Below, piece after piece: positions 45,107 through 54,507 of a DNA stretch of 64,000 nt. The DNA comes from Polynucleobacter sp. JS-Polo-80-F4 (GTDB lineage: Bacteria > Pseudomonadota > Gammaproteobacteria > Burkholderiales > Burkholderiaceae): the NCBI RefSeq assembly GCF_018881965.1, contig NZ_JACVPI010000001.1:1618018-1682017 (forward strand), in the 5' to 3' direction. Positions within the stretch are counted from its first letter, which is position 1. The number at the start of each line of letters is the position of its first letter. The translations under genes and the position numbers were made by a program. Below the pieces are notes generated by a model. That model searched no databases. It was not told the origin of the DNA and saw only the letters and a list, made by a program, of their open reading frames with translations.

Positions 45107-46705
45107 ATGTATAAATTTATCTACTACCTTCTGATTTTCTTGAGCCTTTTCGCAAAGACCGGGATTGCAAATGCTCAGACTAATCAAGAGGGATTTGGCG
45201 TCGTATTTGCCAGTCCCGAGCAGTTAAGTCGAGTCCCTGTTGCTGTCAAATACAGGGGTTACCTGCCGCCCAGTGCCGATCTGTCAAAGAGAATGCTCCC
45301 ACCGGGCGCTCAGGGAGGGCAGTATTCTTGTGTGGCATGGGCTGTAGGGTATAGCGCTGAAAGTTACTATACAAACGCGTCTGAAAATAACACTGGGCGC
45401 TCAAGGTTTGTCGGCAGTCCTGCATTTATATACAACCAATTAACTCCTGATAAGTATTCCTGTAAATCTGGAACCGTTGTTACGGATGCGCTTGCGCTAT
45501 TGAGGCAGCAAGGCATTCCAAGCATGAGTGAGTTTCCTTATAGAGAAGATTCGTGTTCTGCAATGCCAAGTGCGGAGGTTCGGGAATTTGCCTCTCTTCA
45601 TCGCATTCATGACTTTCATCGCATTCAGAGTCGTGACATTGAGGCTGTTAAGTCGCAGGTTTACTCTGGCCATCCGGTGATATTTGCAATGAAAGTGCCT
45701 CAATCCTTTTTGGATCATCGTGGATCGGCTATCTATAGAGATATGAATAGCAGGGCGGTTGATGGGCATGCAATGGTTGTTGTCGGTTATGACGATAACA
45801 AGAGTGCGTTTAGGGTCATCAACTCCTGGGGAAGTTGGTGGGGTGATAAAGGTTACGCATGGGTTGATTATCAAACCCTAATGTATCGCAGTGAAGAATT
45901 CTATGTGATTGATCCTGGCTTCCAGGTTAAAAAAGCAGATGACTATATTGAGCCTCAAAACAATCCTCCACCAGTCGTGGTGACGCCTAATATTGTTCTT
46001 CCGGTGATTAAGGTAAATCCCGTCATTAAGCCTGTAGAGGTAATTCCGAAAGTTGTTGTAACGAATGCTGAGATAAAACAAAAAATCAATGAGATCGGCT
46101 CATCGTTACAGTGCTCCCATACGGAGACTACTGTCAGCGATGTCGGCGATGTTGTTATTTCAGGCTATGTGAAGGATATGGCGGATCTTAATAAACTAAG
46201 AATCCAGGCTAAAGCTATTCCTGGAGTCAACTCAGTCAGCACTAAGATTTCAATAAATCCCTGGCCTATCTGCGAGGTTAATCAAACACTAGGTAATGCG
46301 CGTGTGAGCACTGCTGGCGTGAAGGTGGAAATCCCAGATCATTCCAACGGGATCTTGAAAAAAGGTGAGCAAGTCAATATCCAGGTGAAAACGACAAAGG
46401 CTTCGGGCTATCTTTATCTAACCTACCTGCAAGCCAATGGAGAGGCTGTTGAGTTGATGTGGGGCCAAAAGGTTCCAGCTGATAGTTTGGTAAAGCTTGC
46501 TGGAAAGTTAGAAATATCTGAGCCGTTTGGTCAGGAAATGCTGATTGCCATTGTTTCGCCAAAACCGCTTTTCGCATCCAGTAATGGTGTTGTCACAGAT
46601 AGGCGATTCCTAAGTTCGATACGAGAGACTTTGACTAAGCTAAACCAGGAAGATCAAAAGAAGGTGGTGGTCAATGTATTGCCCATTAAAACCCTAGAGC
46701 ATTAG
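45107..46705 (+). CDS. secreted papain-like cysteine protease with BON-like and DUF4384-like domains
   Basis: A 532-residue protein with a Sec signal (cut near residue 24, I-A-N-A-Q). The C1A protease domain (about 45-265) has Cys75 in Q-Y-S-C-V-A-W-A, His221 in D-G-H-A-M-V-V-V-G-Y and Asn239 in I-N-S-W-G-S-W-W-G. A Pro/Val-rich linker leads to a BON-like domain (about 325-385) and a DUF4384-like domain (about 415-500), a type often attached to bacterial caspases. The catalytic triad is complete. I choose ATG 45107, where the signal peptide begins, over the frame start at 45035 inside the previous gene. Confidence 0.87.
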   Translation: MYKFIYYLLIFLSLFAKTGIANAQTNQEGFGVVFASPEQLSRVPVAVKYRGYLPPSADLSKRMLPPGAQGGQYSCVAWAVGYSAESYYTNASENNTGRSRFVGSPAFIYNQLTPDKYSCKSGTVVTDALALLRQQGIPSMSEFPYREDSCSAMPSAEVREFASLHRIHDFHRIQSRDIEAVKSQVYSGHPVIFAMKVPQSFLDHRGSAIYRDMNSRAVDGHAMVVVGYDDNKSAFRVINSWGSWWGDKGYAWVDYQTLMYRSEEFYVIDPGFQVKKADDYIEPQNNPPPVVVTPNIVLPVIKVNPVIKPVEVIPKVVVTNAEIKQKINEIGSSLQCSHTETTVSDVGDVVISGYVKDMADLNKLRIQAKAIPGVNSVSTKISINPWPICEVNQTLGNARVSTAGVKVEIPDHSNGILKKGEQVNIQVKTTKASGYLYLTYLQANGEAVELMWGQKVPADSLVKLAGKLEISEPFGQEMLIAIVSPKPLFASSNGVVTDRRFLSSIRETLTKLNQEDQKKVVVNVLPIKTLEH

Positions 46706-46708
46706 TGC

Positions 46709-47788
46709 ATGGAAATTGCTTTTACGAACTTCTATCCACTAGAAAGATTGACGCCAATCATTCTGGATGGCTTTCTAGATAAACGCTGGAATCGTCAATA
46801 TTCGTCAGTAAAGGTCGGTGGTAAGAACTATATTTATCCTGATGATCTAGGTTGTGGGCAAAATCTTGTTCCCCCAAAACTCTTGAATGAAAATCTTTTG
46901 CCCCCAGAAGTGCAAAGAGTCAGCCTTGATGTCCGTGGATTGATTTATGTTCTTACAAGCACGGCATACCCAATTCTATATGTGGGAATATCTTCTAAAA
47001 ATTTGGGTGAGGGCTTATTTAACAGTGGTCGAATCTCTCACCATCTGCGTAAGCTCTTTGCGGTTCACAATAGCTCTACCAGCCATACCCAGGGCTGGCA
47101 ATCACACGCTATTAATAGATATATAGATAGGGTTGCTATCTCAGCCAAAGCGGCTGCTGAAGGGCCATTCTCAGTTGGGATAAGTTCCGTTGGATCCGAT
47201 CTTCAAATTGCTTTTGGTTATACATCAGAAGATGTATGGAATTGCGAGGATTTTGAGGGGACCGTATTTGACTACTTTGAAAAGAGATTGAAAGTATTTC
47301 ATCCAAATCTTGTAGCTATGAATACAGGGAAAATGCAGCGTCACACAGCCAGCATTAGTGAGCCAAAAAATACTCTCGAGACGATTCAATCATTTTCATC
47401 AAGCGATCTTACGCAAATTGAACACTCACTCGACTTAAAAGCTGCGTGTGACTGGTATGGGTCCATGAAAGGCCAAAATAGCAACATCAACGCTATAGCT
47501 GCTTCTTTGTCGAAAGTTTTTAAAACCCTCTGGGACGATGGTTGGCGAGATACGCTTAACGATATGGCGGAAGAGTGGCAGGTTATTGATGATTGCGCCG
47601 AGATGATTCTTGATATTGCCTTGCAATCCTCAGTGAAACCTCAGTTCTTTAAAGAATATATTGAAATATTAGAAGTCTATAAAAAATCAACGAATATTCA
47701 CATGCAGGATATAGACGGCCAAGGTGAATGGAAGTTGGATAAGATAAATCAGCTGATAGCGACTGCCAAAGGAGCTCTAGAGGAATGA
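46709..47788 (+). CDS. GIY-YIG nuclease-like protein
   Basis: A 359-residue protein, last in the plus-strand array, starting 3 bases after the protease stop. Residues 77-115 fit a GIY-YIG core: G-L-I-Y at 77-80, Y-V-G-I-S at 91-95, and Arg108 followed by H-H-L. A candidate catalytic Glu lies in E-D-F-E-G-T-V-F near 174-181. The C-terminal half is helical and acidic, without a known domain. It could cut DNA or RNA, but the match is by motif only and the catalytic set is not fully certain. Confidence 0.7.
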   Translation: MEIAFTNFYPLERLTPIILDGFLDKRWNRQYSSVKVGGKNYIYPDDLGCGQNLVPPKLLNENLLPPEVQRVSLDVRGLIYVLTSTAYPILYVGISSKNLGEGLFNSGRISHHLRKLFAVHNSSTSHTQGWQSHAINRYIDRVAISAKAAAEGPFSVGISSVGSDLQIAFGYTSEDVWNCEDFEGTVFDYFEKRLKVFHPNLVAMNTGKMQRHTASISEPKNTLETIQSFSSSDLTQIEHSLDLKAACDWYGSMKGQNSNINAIAASLSKVFKTLWDDGWRDTLNDMAEEWQVIDDCAEMILDIALQSSVKPQFFKEYIEILEVYKKSTNIHMQDIDGQGEWKLDKINQLIATAKGALEE

Positions 47789-47861
47789 GCGAACATGCCC
47801 GATTCAAAGAAAGACTAGCCTAGCAATTACCCGAAAGTAGGTTGATTACAGCTCCCATCCT

Positions 47862-49757
47862 TTACTCTCCAACCGGATTCTTAAACTCCGTTCTGGAGTT
47901 AACGATGTACCAGTCTGCCACCTCATCAAGGACTGATTGGCCGAGAGTCAGATAAAGGCCTTGCAGCCTTTCTTCTTTATTAATTTGATTGGCTTTGGCA
48001 ACTGCATCATCAAGACTAATCAGCTCGTTGTGTATGTTTTGACTTTGTACATAGACGTGCAGCGAGGATTCGTATCGCTTGATCAGCACATCAAAAGCAT
48101 TCATCTTGCAGTATCCCTTGGATAGAGCAAGGAAAATCAAGGCGGAGCCGCTAATAGCGTTTACTAGCTCCAATGGCAGGGGAAAGCCTTCTAATTTGCT
48201 GAAGATAAATTCACGCCCCAAAATGAAGAAGATGCCCGTGATCACACCTAGTGCCAGATTTAACTGATCAAATTTTTTGAGTTTGCGCTCAAAATCTGCA
48301 ATTTTCTTGCTTAGGTACTTAATTTGATCCTTCACCCAAATAGCATCTAGATTCTGAATGCTACTAATTAAGGCTTGTTTAGAAGGGTTCTGGGTTTCAG
48401 TCGTGGCGATATCCATGAACCAGGCCGTTCTGAGAGCGCGCCTTACCCAAGAGTTGTCACCAATTTGAGTGGACAGGAAAAAATCGGCCGGTATCTTTTT
48501 AATTCCTGCTTGATGCCAGTACTCCTGAATACGAAGCGCTTCACTTAAGGCTCGATAACTCTCATAAATATCTTTATAGCCATTTTTCTTTGCAACGTAC
48601 CAAACTGATAAGCCAATACCTGCAAATATATATTTTACGAATGGATTTTCTTCAAACCAGGAGAGATGCTCTAGAAGACCTTCAAATCCATGAAGTAGTC
48701 CAATCATGATGGACAGTATGAAGACCCAATTCAGGCAGCGTTTGTATTTTGCCTGAAAGTCAGACGCTAATTTATCGCTTGTTCCACGTAAATGCTGGGT
48801 ATAAATATCGCCGCTAGAGAGGGAGGTTTTATTCTGGTGATCATAGATTTTATATAAGCTCTCTGTGGCCCAGTCGCGCTCAGGAATAGGGCCCCCGTTA
48901 GTCATCGAGGCCTTAAATGCAGAAATTAATTCTAGCGAGCGACTATTAAGCTCTTCTAGTTCACTAGCTACAGTGATGGATTGCTCGCCTGGTTGTACGT
49001 AGCTCTTAATCTTTTCAATGAGCCGCGTTTTCTTCTTCTCATGCGATAAGCCTAAGGCAACCCTGGCCTCTTCTGCATGATCTTTGTTGTTCACTATAGG
49101 GGTGATGTAGCAGGCGTCGTCTTTTTCATTCGGTGCCGGCAATTCCTTTTCATAACTACGCCTTACTCGAATTTCATAAAGCAAGCCTTCTTCAGCGCAA
49201 CGGATATTGGAGTCGCTCACTTCTAGTAGATCAATGCATCCTCTTTTTCGAAACTCCAGAATTTCAGCAGTCCCACCCTTTTTTAGGGCTGGTTCAGTAT
49301 TGCATAGGGCAAACAAGACATAGGAGTTGATAGCAACAAACTCCCCCACATCTCGATAGGCTTGGTTCTTCTCTTCTTCGGTGGGGCTTGCAATATCGCT
49401 ATTAAGTACCACATGGTCAATGACTCTTTGGTGAGTGCTTAGGGCATCAAATTTTTCACGCCATTCAGGCCCAATCGATTTTTTATATTCCTCTAGAACA
49501 TATGGATACACTACATGCAGATAGCAGCGCTCATCTTGCTCAAGAATCATTTCAGCTGCAATACAGTCGGCACCCTCTGCCAGTGGGGTGATCAGGACTA
49601 TAGGTGTATTGGGATAGCGCTCTCGAAAGCTTTTGATCACTTTCTGGATGCATTCTTTGGCTCTAGCAATATCTTGGTCGACAATATCTCTATGCCCGGT
49701 GATGCCAAATGTAATCGGGGATAAATAGGTTTCAGGGCGGGATACAGTATTAGTCAT
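47862..49757 (-). CDS. SLOG-like domain plus four-helix membrane protein, first paralogue
   Basis: A 631-residue protein. The N-terminal Rossmann-like domain has G-I-T-G-H-R-D-I near 18-25 and P-L-A-E-G-A-D near 59-65, typical of SLOG nucleotide-binding proteins. Helices are near 343-362, 378-396, 499-520 and 535-550, with a conserved soluble insert (I-G-D-N-S-W-V-R-R) between them. It ends D-W-Y-I-V-N-S-R-T-E-F-K. SLOG domains bind or process nucleotide-derived ligands in conflict systems, often paired with membrane (SLATT) effectors. A paralogue lies at 54.5-56.3 kb. It overlaps the upstream unknown gene by 8 bases and is convergent with the GIY-YIG gene. Confidence 0.78.
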   Translation of the reverse strand: MTNTVSRPETYLSPITFGITGHRDIVDQDIARAKECIQKVIKSFRERYPNTPIVLITPLAEGADCIAAEMILEQDERCYLHVVYPYVLEEYKKSIGPEWREKFDALSTHQRVIDHVVLNSDIASPTEEEKNQAYRDVGEFVAINSYVLFALCNTEPALKKGGTAEILEFRKRGCIDLLEVSDSNIRCAEEGLLYEIRVRRSYEKELPAPNEKDDACYITPIVNNKDHAEEARVALGLSHEKKKTRLIEKIKSYVQPGEQSITVASELEELNSRSLELISAFKASMTNGGPIPERDWATESLYKIYDHQNKTSLSSGDIYTQHLRGTSDKLASDFQAKYKRCLNWVFILSIMIGLLHGFEGLLEHLSWFEENPFVKYIFAGIGLSVWYVAKKNGYKDIYESYRALSEALRIQEYWHQAGIKKIPADFFLSTQIGDNSWVRRALRTAWFMDIATTETQNPSKQALISSIQNLDAIWVKDQIKYLSKKIADFERKLKKFDQLNLALGVITGIFFILGREFIFSKLEGFPLPLELVNAISGSALIFLALSKGYCKMNAFDVLIKRYESSLHVYVQSQNIHNELISLDDAVAKANQINKEERLQGLYLTLGQSVLDEVADWYIVNSRTEFKNPVGE

Positions 49758-50724
49758 CTTCGCGCATTTCTAAAGTTTCTATTGCGAAGTCGACCGCATT
49801 TTCAAGGCTAATGATTTCTTTGGCGCCAATAATGGTAAGTACATCGAAATGCATCGTGAATGATTTAGTTAATGAGAGGCAGGTTTTATCTTGATACCCG
49901 CAAAGTGCATAGAGGTTATCAGTCTTTTTCAGTTTGGAAGGATCTATATTTGGAACCCCGAGCGCATCTAGTAGTTTGGCGATCACCACTGGCACTTCTT
50001 TCTTGGCATTCTTGGGGGTGACTGTCTTAAGCTCTAATGGAGTCTTAAGGCCAATACGTTTACTCAGTATTTCGGGGCCGAGGGCTGCTACTTTTAGTTT
50101 CGAGAATTTAGTTTCAATAACGCCATCACAATCAATTTCTAGATTGAACCCGGGATATTCAGCTACATCAAAGTCATTAAATGGTAGGTTGCCCATTGCT
50201 TCAGAAATCACGTCGATATTCAACAGGTCGTAAAGCTTTAGCTTTTTCTTCAGCTTACTAATCTTAGGGTCAGAAGCCGTCCAGTCATCTGCCTTTTGGA
50301 AGAAGGAGAGAAGGGTGGCCCTTGCCATGGAATCTAGAGAGTCATCCTCAGGAATGGAGACAACGAAATTTACCAATACATGAAGGTTGTCATCATTCCA
50401 GCCATTCTCTTCATCTATAGAAAAGATCTCTTCATCTTGCGAATTTGGGTAGACCCGAACATCGCAATAGACTTCAGGAAAGCGCTTATCGAGTATTGCA
50501 CCAATATTTTCCTGCAGGGCAGGGGTGATCTTGCGATCAATTAGGCGCTTCAATTCGATACTGATGCCTTCTAGACCAGGCCCAACCCTTTTAGCGTAGC
50601 TTTGATATGGCGTTCCATTGTCAGTCAGTATCTTGAGCCTTCTTGCTTTCTCTCTAGGACTGGCTGTACCGCGGTCTAATTCATAGATCTCAGAGTTGCT
50701 AACAGTTTCAACTGGCTTTTTCAT
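49750..50724 (-). CDS. unknown soluble protein upstream of the first SLOG-like gene
   Basis: A 324-residue protein that I do not recognise. It is acidic, without signal or membrane segments. A stretch near the start (T-A-S-P-R-E-K-A-R-R-L-K-I-L) and the region V-Y-C-D-V-R-V-Y-P are the only marked features. I start at ATG 50724 because the frame further upstream to 50835 reads like spacer, and a start there would leave only 26 bases to the divergent LRR gene. No strong ribosome site supports either choice. Its stop overlaps the SLOG-like start by 8 bases. Confidence 0.65.
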   Translation of the reverse strand: MKKPVETVSNSEIYELDRGTASPREKARRLKILTDNGTPYQSYAKRVGPGLEGISIELKRLIDRKITPALQENIGAILDKRFPEVYCDVRVYPNSQDEEIFSIDEENGWNDDNLHVLVNFVVSIPEDDSLDSMARATLLSFFQKADDWTASDPKISKLKKKLKLYDLLNIDVISEAMGNLPFNDFDVAEYPGFNLEIDCDGVIETKFSKLKVAALGPEILSKRIGLKTPLELKTVTPKNAKKEVPVVIAKLLDALGVPNIDPSKLKKTDNLYALCGYQDKTCLSLTKSFTMHFDVLTIIGAKEIISLENAVDFAIETLEMREDD

Positions 50725-50861
50725 TTCAATGGCTTGCTTTGAGGTTAGATAATTGGGTCTAAAACTGCTATAGTTTTTGGAATTAATTACATAATACAAG
50801 GGAATAAACATCCTGTATTTTGCTCGTATTTTCAATAGTTTGATCTAGTTTAGGTGGTGAT

Positions 50862-53800
50862 ATGGCAACCGAAAAGAAGGCCGCAGTAAAGCTAAATAAG
50901 GATGAGTCAAGTCTTTGGAAGTTGCTGTCATCTAGGGAGCTAGGGTCTATCCAGCAGGGCATTGATATTGCCTGCTCCTTGGGCGATGAGGTCTCTGGGC
51001 TTTTGTCGGGTGTCAGCATTAGGGAGGCGACTGGGGAGTTATTGCGCAACAGTCGCTTTTCTGGAACTGGGCCAGCGCAGCCATATCTCGACTTTGCACT
51101 ATTGGCCATCTTATCGGGTGCTCCTGAGGGCAGCAAAGCAGCTGAACTCAAAACCAAGGTGCGAAAGTTGGTAATTACCATTCCAGGCGTTCCTCGATTG
51201 CAAGGTTTTACAGCCCTAGAGGATCTGCAAATAATGATTCAGGATGGTTGCCATTTGGAAGATCTCACTGCATTTGGCGCGTTTCCTGCTTTAACGCATC
51301 TTTCCATTTCGGGAGAGATGAAGACGAATTATGGAACCAAGAACTCAAGTCTCAACTCTCTAAAAGGCTTGGATGCGCCACAACTGACGGTTGTTAATCT
51401 AGCTGAATTAAAGCTACAGGATATTGGCAGCCTTGGTGAGGGCGGATGCCTCAAGGAATTAAACCTTCAAAAAAATGAAAACTTGCTCAGTATTGATTCT
51501 CTAGCCCCTTCGGCCTCAAGCTTGAGCTCTCTTAATTTGGCTGACTGTAAGCTCATTAAAAACATTGATGCTTTGAAGGGTGCCATCAATCTAGTGAATA
51601 TTGATTTAAGCTCGTGCGAATCCTTGGAATCTATCACGGGTTTGAAAGAATCAGCAGCCCTCTCTACGATTGACTTGGTAGGGTGCGAGGCCTTAAGAAG
51701 CCTAGAAGGACTTGAGGGTAAAAAAATCCTCGCCAAAGATGAGTCTCAATATATTCATTCCAGCACTTTCTCGTTGCATGGTTGCAGTGCTTTAGTCAAT
51801 CTTCAGTATTTCCCGGATCTTGATCCTGAGATAAGCACTTTGAAGCTGTCAAACATGGAAAGCTTAAAAGACCTTAGTGGAATTCCTGGGGCTCATTACA
51901 TTACCGACCTTGATTTAAGTTGGTCCGGGGCGGAAGATATGGGTTCGATTGTTGAATTTATTAATCTGACTACCCTCGACTTAAGTAACGCCCCCTCCTT
52001 AGTGGATGCAAGCCCCCTAGGAAAGCTGAAGAATCTTACAAAACTAGAATTATCGTACTCAGAGGGGCTCAAGAAGCTTCCGAAAAGCTGGGATTCAGAA
52101 TTAGTGGAGATTGGCTTAAATGGATGTAAATCCCTAGAATCGATCGAAGGTCTTCCTGCAACTTTAGGCGACGTATCTGGTCGATGGGGGGTGGATATCG
52201 ATTTAGGTGGCTGCTCTAACTTAAAAGACATTGGTCCGCTAAAGCATACAAAGCTTATAGCCAAAAACAAAATTGATTTAAGTGAATGCGATCAGCTAAA
52301 GACGCTCGCGGGCTTAGACGCCTTCCATGACATCACCTTAATACAGCTTCCAGCATGCATAGAAGATGTTTCTTCTCTTCAGAAATTTAAAAGCCTCACC
52401 ATTACCGTAGATCTTGAGGCGGAGAAGAAATTTCCAAAGTCACTTGCCAAGGCTTTAAGTCAGCTAGACGTAATTAACCTGGTTGTAAAAGGTTTTATGC
52501 TAGAAGATTGTTCAGCGTTATCTGTAGTGAATGGTTTAAGCACTTTGAATTTGGAGTCATGCAATGACGTGAAGTCCCTCAAATTCCTCGTAGGCCTTGG
52601 CTCTTTGGCGAGCCTTAGGATAAGTAAGGACGGCTCTGCGTTTGAGGAGGTGGGGTCTGCTCGATACGATAACCGGACACAAATCTCTAAGCTGCAGGAC
52701 AAGATCTGTGAAAAATATAAGCTCGATAAGCCTATACAAAAAATATCTCCAGCTACTATTTCTAAACCCGCCATCAAGTCTGATTTATATAAAAAACTGA
52801 AGCCATTATTGGCCTCTAATAATCATATTGACGTCACTCAGGGTTTCAGCTTGCTAAATGGGTGCTCCGAGCCCTTTGTCTTTAATGAGCTAGTTGATGG
52901 CGTTAATGCAAGTAAGTTTTTTACTGGGAATAGTGACGATTTAGGAAAAACATTTAAAGCTACGCTTGCCGCAGATAGAGACTTTGCCCGATGGAAAATT
53001 CTGTACATCCTCTCCATTGCTCCTGTGGAGGCAACGGAAGCGATTCAATTACGCGAATCTATTCGCTCGATCACTTTTGACTGTAACGATAGCTACAATG
53101 ATCTCCCTCCGCTCTCGCTACAAAGTTTCACCAACCTTGCTGAAATAGAGTTGGTCAGCTTTAGGGGGCAGGATCTTTCTATGTTGAGTGGTTTGTCTGG
53201 CCTTGAGAAGATTACGTTTAGAGATTGCCCAAATTTAAGCTCTTTAAATGGCCTTGAATGCGCCTCTCATTTGCGGAGCTTCCAAATTTATAGCTGGGAT
53301 GGTGGAATGCCTCTAGCTAACGCAATTGCGCTAGCGAACAAGCCCAAGCTCTCAGCAGAGGATGGGAGTTTGGACCTGTCTTGTTGGGGTAATAGCCCCA
53401 GTTTTCTAGAGAGTATTGAATTTGTGACAAGCCTAAAGTCTGTAAATTCATTAACGGCAAATATTTCAGCATCGACAGACTTAAAACCTCTATTGGAGGT
53501 ATCTTGGATGCATAAATTTTCACTCAAGTTTGATAGTCCAAAAATTGATATTCAACACCTCAAGAATGTGGTGGATTTGACTATTGAATTTCCCGATCAG
53601 GATGAGGCTCCCAAAAAGAAGAAAGATGCTCCTTTGCGTTGGAACTCCGTGTTTACTGAATTGACTTCACTGTATTTATCACATGGGGCACATGATTTTT
53701 CTCAATTCTCAGCCCCCAATATCCAGAGCGTAACCCTGAATAGTGCTGAGCTCAACAATTTAGAGGGTTTTAATGGGGCTATTGAATTAGATATAACGTA

Positions 53801-54215
53801 CTGCTCTCTCCCAACTTTAGCGGGCATCGAACAATGCCAGTTAACGAAGTTTGACCTCTCTAATATTGATGAGACAACCAAGAATATTGAGTCCTTAAAA
53901 GAGATTGCGACCTTGGTTGAATTGACGATTAAGGAGTTGCGGTTTTATGACAAATCAATCCCAAATCAGTTGAAGAATTTTTCTCAGATTCAGAAGTTGA
54001 GAGCAACTCGCTTTGCTGGTTCACTTTCCTTCTTGGAGGGGTGGAAGAGCCTAGAGGTATTAGATTTGAAGCAATCCGGAGAGCTGACAGATCTCGAGAT
54101 CTTAAATACATTACCTAAGCTGGAGAAGATCCGGCTTAATGGCGCTCAAATGAAGCGGGAATCATGGCCCGCCCATTTGCAAACCTTATTGGACTACAAG
54201 TCAAATGATTGGTAA
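50862..54215 (+). CDS. giant leucine-rich-repeat protein, second copy
   Basis: A 1117-residue soluble protein like the one at 28.4-31.7 kb. It begins with the helical module L-W-K-L-L-S-S-R-E-L-G-S-I-Q-Q-G-I (about 18-34) and the core F-S-G-T-G-P-A-Q-P-Y-L-D-F-A-L-L (about 66-81). LRRs follow to about 630, then a worn second module (about 645-745, L-L-A-S-N-N-H-I-D-V-T-Q-G-F), then more repeats to the end. It likely senses or scaffolds something in the same pathway. The GGTGG ribosome site is near the ATG. It sits between minus-strand SLOG-like units. Confidence 0.86.
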   Translation: MATEKKAAVKLNKDESSLWKLLSSRELGSIQQGIDIACSLGDEVSGLLSGVSIREATGELLRNSRFSGTGPAQPYLDFALLAILSGAPEGSKAAELKTKVRKLVITIPGVPRLQGFTALEDLQIMIQDGCHLEDLTAFGAFPALTHLSISGEMKTNYGTKNSSLNSLKGLDAPQLTVVNLAELKLQDIGSLGEGGCLKELNLQKNENLLSIDSLAPSASSLSSLNLADCKLIKNIDALKGAINLVNIDLSSCESLESITGLKESAALSTIDLVGCEALRSLEGLEGKKILAKDESQYIHSSTFSLHGCSALVNLQYFPDLDPEISTLKLSNMESLKDLSGIPGAHYITDLDLSWSGAEDMGSIVEFINLTTLDLSNAPSLVDASPLGKLKNLTKLELSYSEGLKKLPKSWDSELVEIGLNGCKSLESIEGLPATLGDVSGRWGVDIDLGGCSNLKDIGPLKHTKLIAKNKIDLSECDQLKTLAGLDAFHDITLIQLPACIEDVSSLQKFKSLTITVDLEAEKKFPKSLAKALSQLDVINLVVKGFMLEDCSALSVVNGLSTLNLESCNDVKSLKFLVGLGSLASLRISKDGSAFEEVGSARYDNRTQISKLQDKICEKYKLDKPIQKISPATISKPAIKSDLYKKLKPLLASNNHIDVTQGFSLLNGCSEPFVFNELVDGVNASKFFTGNSDDLGKTFKATLAADRDFARWKILYILSIAPVEATEAIQLRESIRSITFDCNDSYNDLPPLSLQSFTNLAEIELVSFRGQDLSMLSGLSGLEKITFRDCPNLSSLNGLECASHLRSFQIYSWDGGMPLANAIALANKPKLSAEDGSLDLSCWGNSPSFLESIEFVTSLKSVNSLTANISASTDLKPLLEVSWMHKFSLKFDSPKIDIQHLKNVVDLTIEFPDQDEAPKKKKDAPLRWNSVFTELTSLYLSHGAHDFSQFSAPNIQSVTLNSAELNNLEGFNGAIELDITYCSLPTLAGIEQCQLTKFDLSNIDETTKNIESLKEIATLVELTIKELRFYDKSIPNQLKNFSQIQKLRATRFAGSLSFLEGWKSLEVLDLKQSGELTDLEILNTLPKLEKIRLNGAQMKRESWPAHLQTLLDYKSNDW

Positions 54216-54234
54216 TGCTGCAAACATCCCGCGT

Positions 54235-54393
54235 TTAGGTGCGTTCTGCGCAGAGTGGATACATATCGGGGTATTGCGACTTAGCAACTTCACAAGCATG
54301 AACTTCACTATAGGCGTTTACATTGATACCCATTGATGAGCCGCTGCCATCAACGTTATAGGACATTGTGACTAAATAATTTTGCATATCCAT
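54235..54393 (-). CDS. short unknown protein, 52 residues
   Basis: An ATG at 54393 opens a 52-codon frame to TAA at 54235-54237, preceded by AGAGGAACACC, a good ribosome site. The product starts M-D-M-Q-N-Y-L-V-T-M-S-Y and ends Y-P-L-C-A-E-R-T, with a Cys in each half and no signal peptide. The first part looks like paired beta strands (Y-L-V-T-M-S-Y-N-V and M-G-I-N-V-N-A-Y). It fills the gap between the convergent LRR gene and the SLOG-like gene. No family is recognised. Confidence 0.6.
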   Translation of the reverse strand: MDMQNYLVTMSYNVDGSGSSMGINVNAYSEVHACEVAKSQYPDMYPLCAERT

Positions 54394-54507
54394 GGTGTTC
54401 CTCTTACTTGTTGGTTAACAATCTGCACATTCTGATAATCAAAATATCCGCTGTCAATAAATATATTTTATATGCTGTGTGAGGGCAAAATTTAGCTGTT
54501 TTGGGGA

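Noticed and set aside
47885..47905. short hairpin AACTCC...GGAGTT near the end of the first SLOG-like gene
   Set aside because: It lies within coding sequence and is too short to treat as a terminator.
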